From Bacteroidota bacterium (GTDB taxonomy: Bacteria > Bacteroidota > Bacteroidia > Cytophagales > Cyclobacteriaceae): a stretch of 64,000 nt of DNA. The notes beneath the pieces are model-generated. The model did not search any database. It saw only the letters and a list, made by a program, of their open reading frames with translations, and was not told the origin of the DNA. Below are positions 27,223-36,569 of this stretch, in pieces. Where the stretch lies: assembly GCA_018266395.1 (NCBI GenBank), contig JAFEAM010000017.1:124001-188000 (forward strand), read 5' to 3'. Position 1 is the first letter of the stretch. Each line of letters opens with the position of its first letter. A program made the translations under genes and the position numbers.

Positions 27223-28125
27223 TCACGAAATGTTTTCCTTCAACTGGCGGGCTATGATCGCAAGTCCTTCAACAAAAGTATGGGGGTTGTACCCCAGCTC
27301 AATTCTTGCTTTGTCGATGATAAAGCCCGTTTTGGGCGGCCTTCTTGCGGGTTGTGTGAAAGTGGAGGAGTCCGCCCTCCTGATCAGGCCTTTATCGAGG
27401 CCAAAGAAGTCAGCAGTTTTCAGTGCGATCTGATAAGGTGTCATCATTTCATCACCGGAAATATGGAAGGTCCCTCTGGCCTTCTTCCTGGCAGCGAGCA
27501 CACATCCGGTTGCAAGATCCTCAGCCAGCGTGGGTGTTCTCCACTGATCGTCCACGACCTGAATCGTCTTGCCTTCCTCCAGACTCTTCTTCACCCAAAG
27601 GACAATGTTCGTTCTGCTCATCCCGGGATTATATCCATAGACCAGAACCGTCCTGATAATGGTCCAGGGTATTGAGGAGGCAGTGACCACCTTTTCTGCT
27701 GCCAACTTGCTCTCACCGTAATAGCTGATGGGGTGGGGGACTGCGGACTCATCGAGCGGACCGTAACTGCCGTCAAAAATAAAATCTGTTGAAATGTGAA
27801 TGAGATGGGCACCGACTGTCGCACAAGCGGTCACTAAATGCTCAACGGCAGTTACATTATTGAGCCAGCAGGCTTCTTGCTCGGTCTCACATTGATCCAC
27901 CTGAGTCATAGCAGCGGTGTGGATGACAACTTCCGGACGAATGGATTGAATGGTTCCCATCACCTGACCGTGATTGGTAACATCCATAGGATGGAAAGGA
28001 CTTTTCGTTAGTCCTTTTACCGGCTGCTTTGCCGTGGCAACCAAATCCACCCCTGAATCCGGATCCAGCAGCCGGACCAGCTTTTGGCCGACCAGGCCGT
28101 TTGAGCCTGTGACCAGGATACGCAT
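27223..28125 (-). CDS. rfbD: dTDP-4-dehydrorhamnose reductase-like SDR protein
   Basis: 300 residues from the ATG at 28125 (the codon before it is GTG). Rossmann motif MRILVTGSNGLVGQKLVRLL at the N-terminus; the catalytic YxxxK is SYYGESKLAAEK, preceded by HISTDFIFDGSYGPLDE and followed by IIRTVLVYGY, matching the RfbD/RmlD subgroup of extended SDR enzymes. RfbD makes dTDP-rhamnose; no other rhamnose genes are near, so a different NDP-sugar is possible. The start shares one base with the stop of the cyclophilin gene (TGATG), so the two are translationally coupled. An AGAGGTG lies just before the ATG. Confidence 0.8.
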   Translation of the reverse strand: MRILVTGSNGLVGQKLVRLLDPDSGVDLVATAKQPVKGLTKSPFHPMDVTNHGQVMGTIQSIRPEVVIHTAAMTQVDQCETEQEACWLNNVTAVEHLVTACATVGAHLIHISTDFIFDGSYGPLDESAVPHPISYYGESKLAAEKVVTASSIPWTIIRTVLVYGYNPGMSRTNIVLWVKKSLEEGKTIQVVDDQWRTPTLAEDLATGCVLAARKKARGTFHISGDEMMTPYQIALKTADFFGLDKGLIRRADSSTFTQPARRPPKTGFIIDKARIELGYNPHTFVEGLAIIARQLKENIS

Positions 28126-28997
28126 CACCTCTTAGTTGCGGGATAGATGTAACCGTACTCCTTGGTGATCTTCTTCTTGGACATCTCCTCAACCGTCACC
28201 ATCATACGCACGTCCTGCAGGGGACGATCAGCGGCATCCTTTTCCACTGCGGCAATCTTGTCGATTACCTCGAGCCCTTTGATGACCTTGCCAAATACCG
28301 TGTATTCGCCATCCAAATGAGGAGCGCCGCCGATGGTCGTGTAGGCCTGGATACGTTCAGCCGGGATATCTCGGGTGACTTTCGTGCCTGTGGCCTTTTC
28401 AACTCTTGGCGCCAGTTCAAACAGTTTCTTCTGGTAGGCTGCAATGTCTCCAGAATAATAAAGCTGATTGAGTGAGTCCAGAAGACCCTTGTATTCGGGT
28501 TTCTCGAACATCTGCCTTAGACCCGTCATCAGTTTCATCTGGTCGTAGCGAAGGTTCTCCGCTTCTTCAGGCTTCAGCACGGTTCCCTGAACAATGTAAA
28601 ACTGGCTGCCGTTCGATTTTTTCTCTGGATTCTGCTGATCACCTTTCCGGGCCGCGGACAATGCCCCTTTTTCATGAAAGTATTTGGGATTGAATTCGGC
28701 AGGAATCTCATCTTTGGGTCCGCCGGCTCCAATGCGCTGACCCGGGAGGGCTTTCTTTGAGTCGGGATCACCGCCCTGGATCATGAATCCCTGAATCACG
28801 CGGTGGAAAAGTGTGCTGTCGTAGTAGTGTTCTTTCGCAAGCTTGATAAAATTCTCTTTGTGCTTGGGTGTCTCATCATACAGAATGGCCACCATGTCGC
28901 CATAGGGCGTCTTGAAAGTGATGACGTAGTCGTTCTTTTGTGCACAGCTGGTGCCGATGAATGCCAATACCAGCAGGAAGGTTACAATTCGTGTCAT
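28125..28997 (-). CDS. Peptidyl-prolyl cis-trans isomerase, cyclophilin type, lipoprotein
   Basis: 290 residues, lipoprotein signal ending at GTSC (Cys18). Cyclophilin core: YGDMVAILYDETPKHKENFIKLAKEHYYDSTLFHRVIQGFMIQGGDP, with FHRVIxxFMIQGGD as the family signature, later GALSAARKGDQQNPEKKSNGSQFYIV and FGKVIKGLEVIDKI. An ~85-residue helical insert (about 145-230) splits the last part of the domain, which is seen in other Bacteroidota cyclophilins. It should assist folding of exported proteins in the periplasm. Two TAnnTTTG-like boxes lie upstream (29021-29028 and 29036-29043), but neither has a clear -33 partner. Confidence 0.9.
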   Translation of the reverse strand: MTRIVTFLLVLAFIGTSCAQKNDYVITFKTPYGDMVAILYDETPKHKENFIKLAKEHYYDSTLFHRVIQGFMIQGGDPDSKKALPGQRIGAGGPKDEIPAEFNPKYFHEKGALSAARKGDQQNPEKKSNGSQFYIVQGTVLKPEEAENLRYDQMKLMTGLRQMFEKPEYKGLLDSLNQLYYSGDIAAYQKKLFELAPRVEKATGTKVTRDIPAERIQAYTTIGGAPHLDGEYTVFGKVIKGLEVIDKIAAVEKDAADRPLQDVRMMVTVEEMSKKKITKEYGYIYPATKR

Positions 28998-29053
28998 GTG
29001 ATCTTTTAATATAGCGCGGCCAAAAATAAGGTGCGCAAAGGTACCAGAAAAGC

Positions 29054-30178
29054 TCAGGAGTTAAGCAATTGCGACACCTGGATGCTGGTGTGCAGGAAAA
29101 TCATCTTGGCACTTCCGTTCCGTTCAAGATTGCCGGACGCTTCTGTAAGCAAGGATTGTGTTTTTTCTATACGAGATACAGTCATCACTTTTGAAAAATC
29201 CCGAATAAACTTCTGCTCATTTCCCCGGCTCCGCAAGAGTTCCTCGGCCCCGGCCTGTGCAAGCAGGGTTTCCCGAAGCATGTGCAAGGTGTACTGGAGG
29301 AAGGTCTGCTGCTGAAGCCTGTCGAAATCATGAAACTCCTCCGCAAAGGAAACCAGTCTTGGGAAGTCTTTCTTGTAACAGGATCTCAGCCATTCCGCCA
29401 TCTGGCTGTGATGGTCTGTTTCCTCAAGTGTCATGAGCTCGGCCGCAAGCCTGAGGTTGCCATCCGCCTCTGCAGCCACACGGACTACTTTTTCTCTATC
29501 CGCACCTTCAGTTCCCATGAGGTAGCTGATGACATCGTCATCGAAGAGGAGTGGAACTACTATCTGTTGTGTGCGGGAGATGATGGTGGGAAGCAGTCTT
29601 TCTGCGTTATTGGATACCAGGATGAAGAAGGTATTGGCAGGGGGCTCCTCGAGTATTTTTAAGATTCCGTTCGCGGCAGATGGATGCATCGCTTCCGGTT
29701 GCCAGATGATCATCACCTTGAATGAGCTCTCAAAGGGTTTTAAGGATAAGGCCTTGACGATCTCCCGGCTCTCTTCTTTTGAAATGATAGCCATCTTGTC
29801 CTCACCGCCATAATGCAACGTCCAGTCTCCTGCCTGGCCAAATGGATTTTCCAGCAGGAAGCTCCGCCAGCTTTTCATGATGTCCGCCCGAAACCGGTCT
29901 TCATCTTTATCGCCTTTGATATTGCTGAGCGGAAATACGAAGTGAGTGTCAGGATGAATATACTTGAGATTCTTGGCGCAGGCCGGACATGTTCCGCAGG
30001 CATCTGATTCGCCGCGCTGCAGGCAGTGGAGATAGGTGGCATAGGCGATGGCCAGGGGTAGGTTCAGTGCACCTTCACGTCCCATAAACAACTGAGCGTG
30101 CGCAACCTTTCCGTCTTTGACAGACCGGATCAGTCTGTCCTTGGTCTCTTTCAAGCCGGGGATATCAGCGAACCTCAT
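29054..30178 (-). CDS. holB: DNA polymerase III subunit delta'
   Basis: 374 residues. FADIPGLKETKDRLIRSVKDGKVAHAQLFMGREGALNLPLA is the start of a clamp-loader AAA+ domain; the P-loop is degenerate (GREGALNL, no GKT), as expected for delta', which does not hydrolyse ATP. Four cysteines make the zinc module (C52, C61, C64, C67). The sensor region reads ILKILEEPPANTFFILVSNNAERLLPTIISRTQ. The protein is the stator of the clamp-loader complex that puts the beta clamp on DNA. It overlaps the GlmU-like gene by 4 bp. Confidence 0.92.
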   Translation of the reverse strand: MRFADIPGLKETKDRLIRSVKDGKVAHAQLFMGREGALNLPLAIAYATYLHCLQRGESDACGTCPACAKNLKYIHPDTHFVFPLSNIKGDKDEDRFRADIMKSWRSFLLENPFGQAGDWTLHYGGEDKMAIISKEESREIVKALSLKPFESSFKVMIIWQPEAMHPSAANGILKILEEPPANTFFILVSNNAERLLPTIISRTQQIVVPLLFDDDVISYLMGTEGADREKVVRVAAEADGNLRLAAELMTLEETDHHSQMAEWLRSCYKKDFPRLVSFAEEFHDFDRLQQQTFLQYTLHMLRETLLAQAGAEELLRSRGNEQKFIRDFSKVMTVSRIEKTQSLLTEASGNLERNGSAKMIFLHTSIQVSQLLNS

Positions 30179-31362
30179 GGTTTTTTCTCCCAGACTCTCT
30201 CGTGGGCCGTCATTTCAAATACCGTTGTAAGTATGTGCCGGTCAGCATCTGAAAGTTTTGCACTTCTTCTTCCCATGGCTCGTTCTGCAGTCTCCATGGC
30301 CCTGCTCAGTTGAAAGGTGCTGAACCCGGCCGCGCCGCCCCAGGCAAAGCTGGGGATGAAGTTGCGCGGATAGCCGTCGCCAAAAATATTGGCTGAGACT
30401 CCTGTTACTGTACCTGAATTGAACATCGTATTGATTCCGCACTTGCTGTGATCGCCCATCATCAGTCCCACGAAAGTGAGACCGGTGTTCCTGAAGCCTC
30501 CTTTTGCATAACTCCAGAGTTTGACAGCGTCGTAATTGTTCTTCAGATTGGAGGTGTTGGTATCGGCACCAAGGTTGCACCACTCACCGATGACGGAACT
30601 CCCAAGAAATCCATCATGCGCCTTGTTGCTGTAACCCAGCACAACGGCATTGCTGACTTCACCTCCAATTTTGCACATGGGCCCGATCGTGATGTTGCCC
30701 CGCATCTTGCTTCCCATGTTCAGCACGGAATGGTCGCCCAATACAAAGGGTCCACGGATGAGACTTCCTTCCTGAATTTCAGTATTCTTTCCGATGTAAA
30801 TGGGCCCTGTTGATGCATTCAGTACCGCGGCCTGAATGACTGCGCCCTCCTCAACAAAGATCTGATCGGCTGCATACACGCGGGTGTGAGGGTCAGACCA
30901 TCCTGCAGATTTTCTTCCGGCTGTAATAAGTTCAAAATCGGCCACAATTTGTGGAGCGTTATCCTGGAAGAGTTTACAGGGGTCATCAATGATGTGAAAT
31001 GTACCGGCATATTCAATGCCATGGGTGCCCTCCGCCTTCGGATTCTTGTCCCCTGTCCGGGTTGCGATGTGCAGCTGACCTTTCATAAGCGATTGGCCGG
31101 TAGCGAGCGAACGCACCGCCTGCACAAGTGAGGGATCAGGACAAATGGCGCCGTTTACAAACAGATGATCACCCGACAATTGGACAGGAAACTTTTCCTG
31201 CAGGTAATCTTCGGTGAGGTAACTGACAGATTCGCTGATGTACTTTTCCCATTTTTCCCCAATGGTGAGTATGCCGGTGCGGAGGGCTGCGATGGGTCTT
31301 GTGAACGTGAAGGGAAGCAGTTCCTTACGGATAGTGGCATCATCAAACAGTATCACGTTCAT
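30175..31362 (-). CDS. GlmU-family putative sugar nucleotidyltransferase
   Basis: 395 residues. N-terminus MNVILFDDATIRKELLPFTFTRPIAALRTGILTIGEKW matches the GlmU-family N-terminal domain of Bacteroidota, which lacks the usual LAAGxGTRM nucleotide loop. The C-terminal half (from about 165) is a left-handed beta-helix with hexapeptide repeats (IYIGKNTEIQEGSLIRGPFVLGD, MRGNITIGPMCKIGG). It is probably a sugar-phosphate nucleotidyl- or acyltransferase feeding cell-envelope synthesis, but the missing loop makes activity uncertain. It overlaps holB by 4 bp, an arrangement of unrelated functions. Confidence 0.82.
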   Translation of the reverse strand: MNVILFDDATIRKELLPFTFTRPIAALRTGILTIGEKWEKYISESVSYLTEDYLQEKFPVQLSGDHLFVNGAICPDPSLVQAVRSLATGQSLMKGQLHIATRTGDKNPKAEGTHGIEYAGTFHIIDDPCKLFQDNAPQIVADFELITAGRKSAGWSDPHTRVYAADQIFVEEGAVIQAAVLNASTGPIYIGKNTEIQEGSLIRGPFVLGDHSVLNMGSKMRGNITIGPMCKIGGEVSNAVVLGYSNKAHDGFLGSSVIGEWCNLGADTNTSNLKNNYDAVKLWSYAKGGFRNTGLTFVGLMMGDHSKCGINTMFNSGTVTGVSANIFGDGYPRNFIPSFAWGGAAGFSTFQLSRAMETAERAMGRRSAKLSDADRHILTTVFEMTAHERVWEKKP

Positions 31363-31400
31363 GCCGCTAAAATAGTCCTTTCAGAACGAAAATCACCTTC

Positions 31401-31427
31401 AAAAGAAAAGGCCCCCGTATGGAGGCC
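31401..31427 (-). terminator. Terminator of the L31 gene
   Basis: On the minus strand GGCCTCC-ATAC-GGGGGCC forms a 7-bp stem with one G-T pair, followed by TTTTCTTTT. It lies 27 bp after the rpmE2 stop and separates it from the glmU-like operon. Confidence 0.8.
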
Positions 31428-31453
31428 TCTCTTACTAACTATGGCATTAAGAC

Positions 31454-31699
31454 CTATGACTTCTTGTACTTCTTCTGGAACTTTTCAACGCGTCCAGCGG
31501 AGTCAAGAAACATTTTCTTGCCGGTGAAGAAGGGATGGGAAGCGGAACTTACTTCCACCTTGATCACAGGGTACTCTTTTCCGTCCGTCCAGGTAGTGGT
31601 TTCCTTGGTTTTGGTAGTAGAGCGGCTCAGAAACTTGAAGTCGCTGGAAGTGTCCCAAAAAACGACTTCTTTATATTCCGGGTGAATTCCTTTTTTCAT
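31454..31699 (-). CDS. rpmE2: 50S ribosomal protein L31, type B
   Basis: 81 residues, normal length for the type B form. [28 protein letters not shown] at the start and [25 protein letters not shown] at the end are family signatures. The zinc-binding cysteines of type A L31 are absent. In many bacteria the B form is expressed when zinc is scarce; no Zur-like site was recognised here, and it may be the only L31. It has its own promoter and terminator and is a single-gene unit. Confidence 0.95.
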   Translation of the reverse strand: MKKGIHPEYKEVVFWDTSSDFKFLSRSTTKTKETTTWTDGKEYPVIKVEVSSASHPFFTGKKMFLDSAGRVEKFQKKYKKS

Positions 31700-31724
31700 T
31701 TCTTCTTGATTTCAATAAGGGATG

Positions 31725-31755
31725 CAAAGATAATGGGTCGGCGGGGATTTACAAA
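31725..31755 (-). promoter_or_regulatory. Bacteroidota consensus promoter of rpmE2
   Basis: Minus strand: TTTG (31755-31752), exactly 19 bp spacer, then TATCTTTG (31732-31725), a full match to TTTG-N19-TAnnTTTG of the phylum's primary sigma factor. It is 25 bp upstream of the rpmE2 ATG. Confidence 0.8.
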
Positions 31756-31935
31756 GTCAGGCAGGTTGTTAAAAATGGGGTTTCCACGTACTTTTGGGGC
31801 TTTGTTTGACCCTCAGGCCGGTTCCGAGCGACAGGTCCTGGTGACGGAAGGTATCGTTCGGGTATGAATCCAGACAATACAAAGCCCAGGAATGACAATG
31901 AACCCTTCTGCCGGACCTCAATTGAACGGCCTTTC

Positions 31936-33639
31936 ATGAGAAATCTGCTCTTCTGCCTGCTCATTCTGTCCGGACCGGTATTGCTGGCTCAAAGCACCAA
32001 CATCCCCCTTAACGAGGACTACTACCACCGGATCGATCGTTATGAAACCAAACTTGGACAGGTGGTGCCGGAGATCTTCACGTCCGTCAAACCATACAAG
32101 CGGTCAGCTGTGGTGGCCATGATGGACTCCCTCGAAGGTAAAGGCGTGTTTGAGTCGGCAGCTGACAAGTTTAACCTTGAATATTTCAGGAATGACAGCT
32201 GGGAATGGTCGCGTGCCGCTTCCAGCGACAGTCGCAAGCCATTCCTGAAGAGCCTTTATAGAAAGAAATCCGATCTGGCCTATGTGGACAATCCTGACTT
32301 TGACCTGCATGTAAGTCCTGTCTTGTATGTGGGTGCGGGCAAAGATTCAAGACTGGGTAATCCCGTTTACTACAATACAAGAGGAGTTGAACTCAGAGGC
32401 ATGATCGACAAGAAGATCGGCTTCTATACCTACTTCAGCGACAACCAGGCTCGACTACCGGCCTATGTGACTGACTACAGCAATGGTTATGGCTATTTCT
32501 TCGTTCCACATCAGGGTTTCTGGAAGGATTTCAAGAACGGCGGGGTGGACTTCTTCGAGGCACGCGCCTACATCGACTTCAACATCTCCAAACATATCTG
32601 GTTTCAGCTGGGGCACGACCGTATGAATATCGGCAACGGATTCAGGTCGCTCATCTGGTCGGATTTTGCGCCACCCAGCCAATACCTGCGCTTCAATCTC
32701 AAGATTTGGAAGATCAACTACTTGTTTCAGCTGAACCGGATGACGGCATCTGCTACGGCTACCGCATCAGGAAGTTCTACCTCCAAACGCTATCCTGATA
32801 AATTTGTAGCCTTTCACCATGCCAGCATCAACATAGGGAAGAAGTTCAACCTGGGTCTGTTTGAATCGGTAGTATTCTCGCCACAGGACTCGCTCAATGG
32901 CGGAACATTCGAACTGAACTATCTCAATCCCGTGATCTTCTACCGCGCCATCGAGCAGCAAAACGGCAGCGCTGATAATGTACTGCTCGGGATGGACTGG
33001 AAGTGGATCGCAGCGAAGCGACTTTCCTTCTATGGCCAGTTTGTCCTGGATGAATTTGTTCTTAAAGAGATGACTTCCGGCAAAGGTTGGTGGGCAAACA
33101 AATTCTCGGTGCAGGGTGGAATGAAATACATCGATGTGGCCGGTATCCGCAACCTGGATCTGCAGCTGGAGCTTAACCTGGTCAGACCTTATACATACTC
33201 TCACAAAGATCTGTTTACCAACTACTCAGGCTACATGCAGCCCATTGCTCATCCGATGGGCGCCAATTTCTATGAAGGGGTGGCGATCGTGCGATATCAG
33301 CCCGTTCCCCGGCTCAACCTTACCTGGAAGTCGTTCGTGATCAAGACCGGGCGTGATAATCCCTCAGGCGTAGCGCCTTTGCTGGATTGGGGCCAGGATA
33401 TCAACAAAAGCTATCATCTGCGGCAGCAGGACTACGGCAATAAAATTGCCCAGGGAAACGTCAATACCATTGTCAGCAGCGATCTTCTGGCCAGCTATAT
33501 GCTACGCCACAACTTCTTTGTCGATCTTCATCAGACTTTCCGCAACAGCAAAAGTGATGATGCATTCTTTAACAACAATACCAGTCTGACAACCGTGGGC
33601 CTCAGGTGGAATTTTGCAGGCAGGACCTATGATTTCTAA
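31936..33639 (+). CDS. Wzi/RemB-like outer membrane beta-barrel protein
   Basis: 567 residues from the ATG at 31936, which starts the signal peptide (LLFCLLILSGPVLLAQ). N-terminal ~110 residues are helical, then amphipathic strands run to the end, with YNTRGVELRGMIDKKIGFYTYFSDNQAR, HIWFQLGHDRMNIGNGFRSLIWSDFAPPSQYLRFN and a final strand TVGLRWNFAGRTYDF. The pattern resembles capsule-assembly Wzi proteins and the gliding protein RemB of Bacteroidota. A role in surface polysaccharide attachment or motility is likely but unproven. An MsbA-like exporter begins 3 bp later, consistent with a lipid or polysaccharide export unit. Confidence 0.75.
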   Translation: MRNLLFCLLILSGPVLLAQSTNIPLNEDYYHRIDRYETKLGQVVPEIFTSVKPYKRSAVVAMMDSLEGKGVFESAADKFNLEYFRNDSWEWSRAASSDSRKPFLKSLYRKKSDLAYVDNPDFDLHVSPVLYVGAGKDSRLGNPVYYNTRGVELRGMIDKKIGFYTYFSDNQARLPAYVTDYSNGYGYFFVPHQGFWKDFKNGGVDFFEARAYIDFNISKHIWFQLGHDRMNIGNGFRSLIWSDFAPPSQYLRFNLKIWKINYLFQLNRMTASATATASGSSTSKRYPDKFVAFHHASINIGKKFNLGLFESVVFSPQDSLNGGTFELNYLNPVIFYRAIEQQNGSADNVLLGMDWKWIAAKRLSFYGQFVLDEFVLKEMTSGKGWWANKFSVQGGMKYIDVAGIRNLDLQLELNLVRPYTYSHKDLFTNYSGYMQPIAHPMGANFYEGVAIVRYQPVPRLNLTWKSFVIKTGRDNPSGVAPLLDWGQDINKSYHLRQQDYGNKIAQGNVNTIVSSDLLASYMLRHNFFVDLHQTFRNSKSDDAFFNNNTSLTTVGLRWNFAGRTYDF

Positions 33640-33642
33640 GCC

Positions 33643-35469
33643 ATGAGGATTTTTCAACGCATATTGTCTTTCGCCAATCGCCTCCAGGTCAGGCTGCCGC
33701 TGTTCTTCTTCTACTCTATCATGGGAATCATCTTCGGGGCATTTAACATAGTTCTGGTAATCCCGATGCTCAACGTGTTGTTTGACCGGACGGTGACTGA
33801 AACTTCAGTGCCGCCAATCCCGGCATTCAGCTTCGACACGAAATATATCACTGGGGTATTCGATCACTATTACCGGCAGGTGATTCATGACAACGGCAAA
33901 CTGAATGCCCTGCTGTTTGTCTGCGGGCTTATCGTGATCTGCGTGGTATTGGCCAACCTCTTTCGTTTTCTTGAACGCGTTATCGCCACGAAAATCCGGG
34001 TTGACTTGGTCCGTAACATCCGGCTGGAAATCTTCCGGAAAGTCTCCCTTCTGCACATCGGGTTCTTCAACAACGAACGAAAGGGAGACCTGATCTCAAG
34101 ATTCACCAATGACGTAATGGAGGTGGAGAATGCGGTTATGAACAGTTTGAAAGCTGTAATGAAAGAGCCACTTACCATTATTGTCTACTTCTTTGTACTG
34201 TTCACCATATCTCCAAAACTCACTTTGTTCACACTTCTGGTGTTGCCGATCACGGGTGGTGTGCTGGCCGAGATCATCAAACGACTTAAGAAGCAGGCTG
34301 AAGCCGGACAAGAATCCCTTGGAAGGATTGTCAATATTCTCGATGAGACCTTTGGCGGGATGAGGGTGATCAAGGCATTCAACGCCAGGAATTTTATCCT
34401 CAATAAGATCGAGAAGGAAACAGCCTATTACCGGAAGGTGAACAAGTCGATGTCATACAAGAACGAATTGGCATCACCGGTTTCTGAAATCCTTGGGGTC
34501 ATGATTGTGGCAGGTATCATCTACTTCGGAGGAAACCTTGTGCTCAATGACGAATCAGCACTCAGGCCGGAAGTATTCCTTGGATTCCTGGCGGTCTTCT
34601 CCATGATCATTCAGCCGGCCAAGAATTTTTCCAATGGCATAACCGCGTTGCAGCGGGGCACTGCCTCGGCAAAAAGAATATTTGAGATTATGGACCTCAC
34701 CCCGGCTATTCGCAATAAGGAGGGAGCCGTGAAGATTCAGTCGTTCACAAAATCGATCGAGTTCAGGAACGTATCCTTCGCCTACAATACAGAACCTGTG
34801 CTGAAGAACATCAACCTCACCATTGAAAAAGGTAAAACGGTTGCGCTGGTGGGGCAGTCAGGCGGAGGCAAGTCGACGCTGGCGGATCTGGTGCCGAGAT
34901 TTTACGATCCAACGGAAGGGGAAGTCTGCATCGATGGAACGTCGCTTAAGGACTATGACCTGGACTCCGTTCGCCAGCTGATGGGCGTGGTCACACAAGA
35001 GTCCATTCTCTTCAATGACAGCATCTTCAATAACATTGCCTTCGGCATGCCCAATGTCAGTCAGGAGGCTGTGGAGCAGGCGGCCAAAATCGCCAATGCA
35101 CATGAGTTTATACTGCAAACTGAACACGGGTATCAGACCTTTATCGGGGAGCGGGGATCACGGCTTTCGGGAGGACAGCGACAGCGGCTCAGCATAGCCA
35201 GGGCAATCCTCAAAAACCCTCCCGTGCTGATACTGGATGAGGCCACTTCTGCATTGGATTCCGAGTCGGAGAAGCTGGTTCAGGAAGCCCTTTTCAACCT
35301 GATGAAGAACCGAACTTCCCTGGTCATCGCACACCGATTGAGTACGATCCAGCATGCGGATGAAATCATTGTCTTACATGAGGGCCAGATTGTGGAGCGG
35401 GGAACCCACGATCAGCTTATTGAATTGAAGGGATTATATTGGAAATTGTCATCAATACAGAAAACCTGA
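33643..35469 (+). CDS. ABC transporter, fused permease and ATPase (MsbA-like)
   Basis: 608 residues. Six membrane helices in residues 1-330, then an ABC ATPase: Walker A GQSGGGKST (404-412), signature LSGGQ (508-512), Walker B VLILDEATSALD and H-loop VIAHRLSTI. The closest type is the lipid/peptide exporter MsbA, which flips lipid A core or other hydrophobic molecules across the inner membrane as a homodimer. The periplasmic loop between helices 1 and 2 is longer than usual (about residues 40-85). It sits 3 bp after the Wzi-like gene; gmhA downstream also points to envelope glycan synthesis. Confidence 0.92.
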   Translation: MRIFQRILSFANRLQVRLPLFFFYSIMGIIFGAFNIVLVIPMLNVLFDRTVTETSVPPIPAFSFDTKYITGVFDHYYRQVIHDNGKLNALLFVCGLIVICVVLANLFRFLERVIATKIRVDLVRNIRLEIFRKVSLLHIGFFNNERKGDLISRFTNDVMEVENAVMNSLKAVMKEPLTIIVYFFVLFTISPKLTLFTLLVLPITGGVLAEIIKRLKKQAEAGQESLGRIVNILDETFGGMRVIKAFNARNFILNKIEKETAYYRKVNKSMSYKNELASPVSEILGVMIVAGIIYFGGNLVLNDESALRPEVFLGFLAVFSMIIQPAKNFSNGITALQRGTASAKRIFEIMDLTPAIRNKEGAVKIQSFTKSIEFRNVSFAYNTEPVLKNINLTIEKGKTVALVGQSGGGKSTLADLVPRFYDPTEGEVCIDGTSLKDYDLDSVRQLMGVVTQESILFNDSIFNNIAFGMPNVSQEAVEQAAKIANAHEFILQTEHGYQTFIGERGSRLSGGQRQRLSIARAILKNPPVLILDEATSALDSESEKLVQEALFNLMKNRTSLVIAHRLSTIQHADEIIVLHEGQIVERGTHDQLIELKGLYWKLSSIQKT

Positions 35470-35545
35470 CATCAATGTCTGGGGATCGCGATGAGAGATC
35501 ATGTGAATTAAAGGAATTACATTAAGTTTACGCCCGACAAATGCA

Positions 35546-35848
35546 ATGAATCTGAAGAGAATTCTGCTTTACGGTACCTTTGCCGGATATCAGATCGGCG
35601 CTTTTGTCTTCACCATCATGGTGGACGGCCACCTGGACCTGCTGGCCCTCCTGAAGTATATCCCGCTCTTTAAATACATCACTTTTCTGGGTATGATCCT
35701 GATCGGACTGGACATATTCTGGTCATGGAAGGAGCGCAAGGATCATGCTGAGCTGATCAAAATGCGCGAAGAGAACGAGCATCTCAAAACCAAACTGCGG
35801 GATATCCAGATTGCCGAAACACTGAAACAGAAGGCAGAACGTGTATGA
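35546..35848 (+). CDS. Small membrane protein with coiled-coil tail
   Basis: 100 residues. Two membrane segments ([20 protein letters not shown] and [19 protein letters not shown]) followed by a charged coiled coil, [22 protein letters not shown]. No family recognised. The stop overlaps the gmhA start by 4 bp, so expression is coupled to heptose synthesis; it could be a small partner of the exporter or of an envelope enzyme. Confidence 0.75.
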   Translation: MNLKRILLYGTFAGYQIGAFVFTIMVDGHLDLLALLKYIPLFKYITFLGMILIGLDIFWSWKERKDHAELIKMREENEHLKTKLRDIQIAETLKQKAERV

Positions 35849-36420
35849 ATGCCCAAACCATCCTTTTTGAACTCCGGGAGGCGGCGCATACACTCCAAAG
35901 CTTTCTCGAATCTAAAGCAAATATTGAGGCCATTGATATGGCTGCCGGTCTTATGATCACAGCGGTGAAGGGCGGCGGGAAGATCATCTCCTGCGGCAAC
36001 GGCGGGTCACATTGTGATGCCATGCACTTTTCAGAGGAACTGACCGGCAAGTATCGCAACCCCAGACAAGCCATTGCTGCCATCTGTATCTCAGATCCGA
36101 GTCACATATCCTGCGTGGCCAATGACTACGGGTATGAATTCGTCTTTTCACGATACGTCGAAGCGCTTGGCAATAAAGGCGATGTGCTGCTGGCAATCAG
36201 TACAAGTGGCAACTCCGGCAATGTCCTGAAGGCGGCGGAGACCGCCAGGCAAAAGGGCATGAAGGTGGTTGCCCTTACAGGGAAAGATGGCGGTAAATTG
36301 GGCCCCATTGCGGATGTGGAAATCCGTGTGCCGCACACCGGCTATGCTGACCGTGTACAAGAGATCCATATCAAGGTTATTCATATCTTGATACTTCTTA
36401 TCGAGAAAGGCCTGGCCTGA
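35845..36420 (+). CDS. gmhA: Sedoheptulose 7-phosphate isomerase
   Basis: 191 residues, about the length of E. coli GmhA and closely similar along the whole sequence: [71 protein letters not shown] and a C-terminal [20 protein letters not shown]. It makes D-glycero-heptose 7-phosphate, the first step to ADP-heptose for lipopolysaccharide core. The zinc-site His and Glu residues ([21 protein letters not shown]) are present. No other heptose gene is in the window. Confidence 0.95.
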   Translation: MNAQTILFELREAAHTLQSFLESKANIEAIDMAAGLMITAVKGGGKIISCGNGGSHCDAMHFSEELTGKYRNPRQAIAAICISDPSHISCVANDYGYEFVFSRYVEALGNKGDVLLAISTSGNSGNVLKAAETARQKGMKVVALTGKDGGKLGPIADVEIRVPHTGYADRVQEIHIKVIHILILLIEKGLA

Positions 36421-36569
36421 TCGTCAGGTATTCCTTCACTTTTCCTGATCAGTTCTCCTGATCGTTTCCACTTTCCACTGGAAGATTCCTGTTTCTGATT
36501 CCATCTTTCATCGTCAAGCGACACGGTAGGTCGTTGACCAACCAGAAACCAGAAACAAGAAACATTCAC

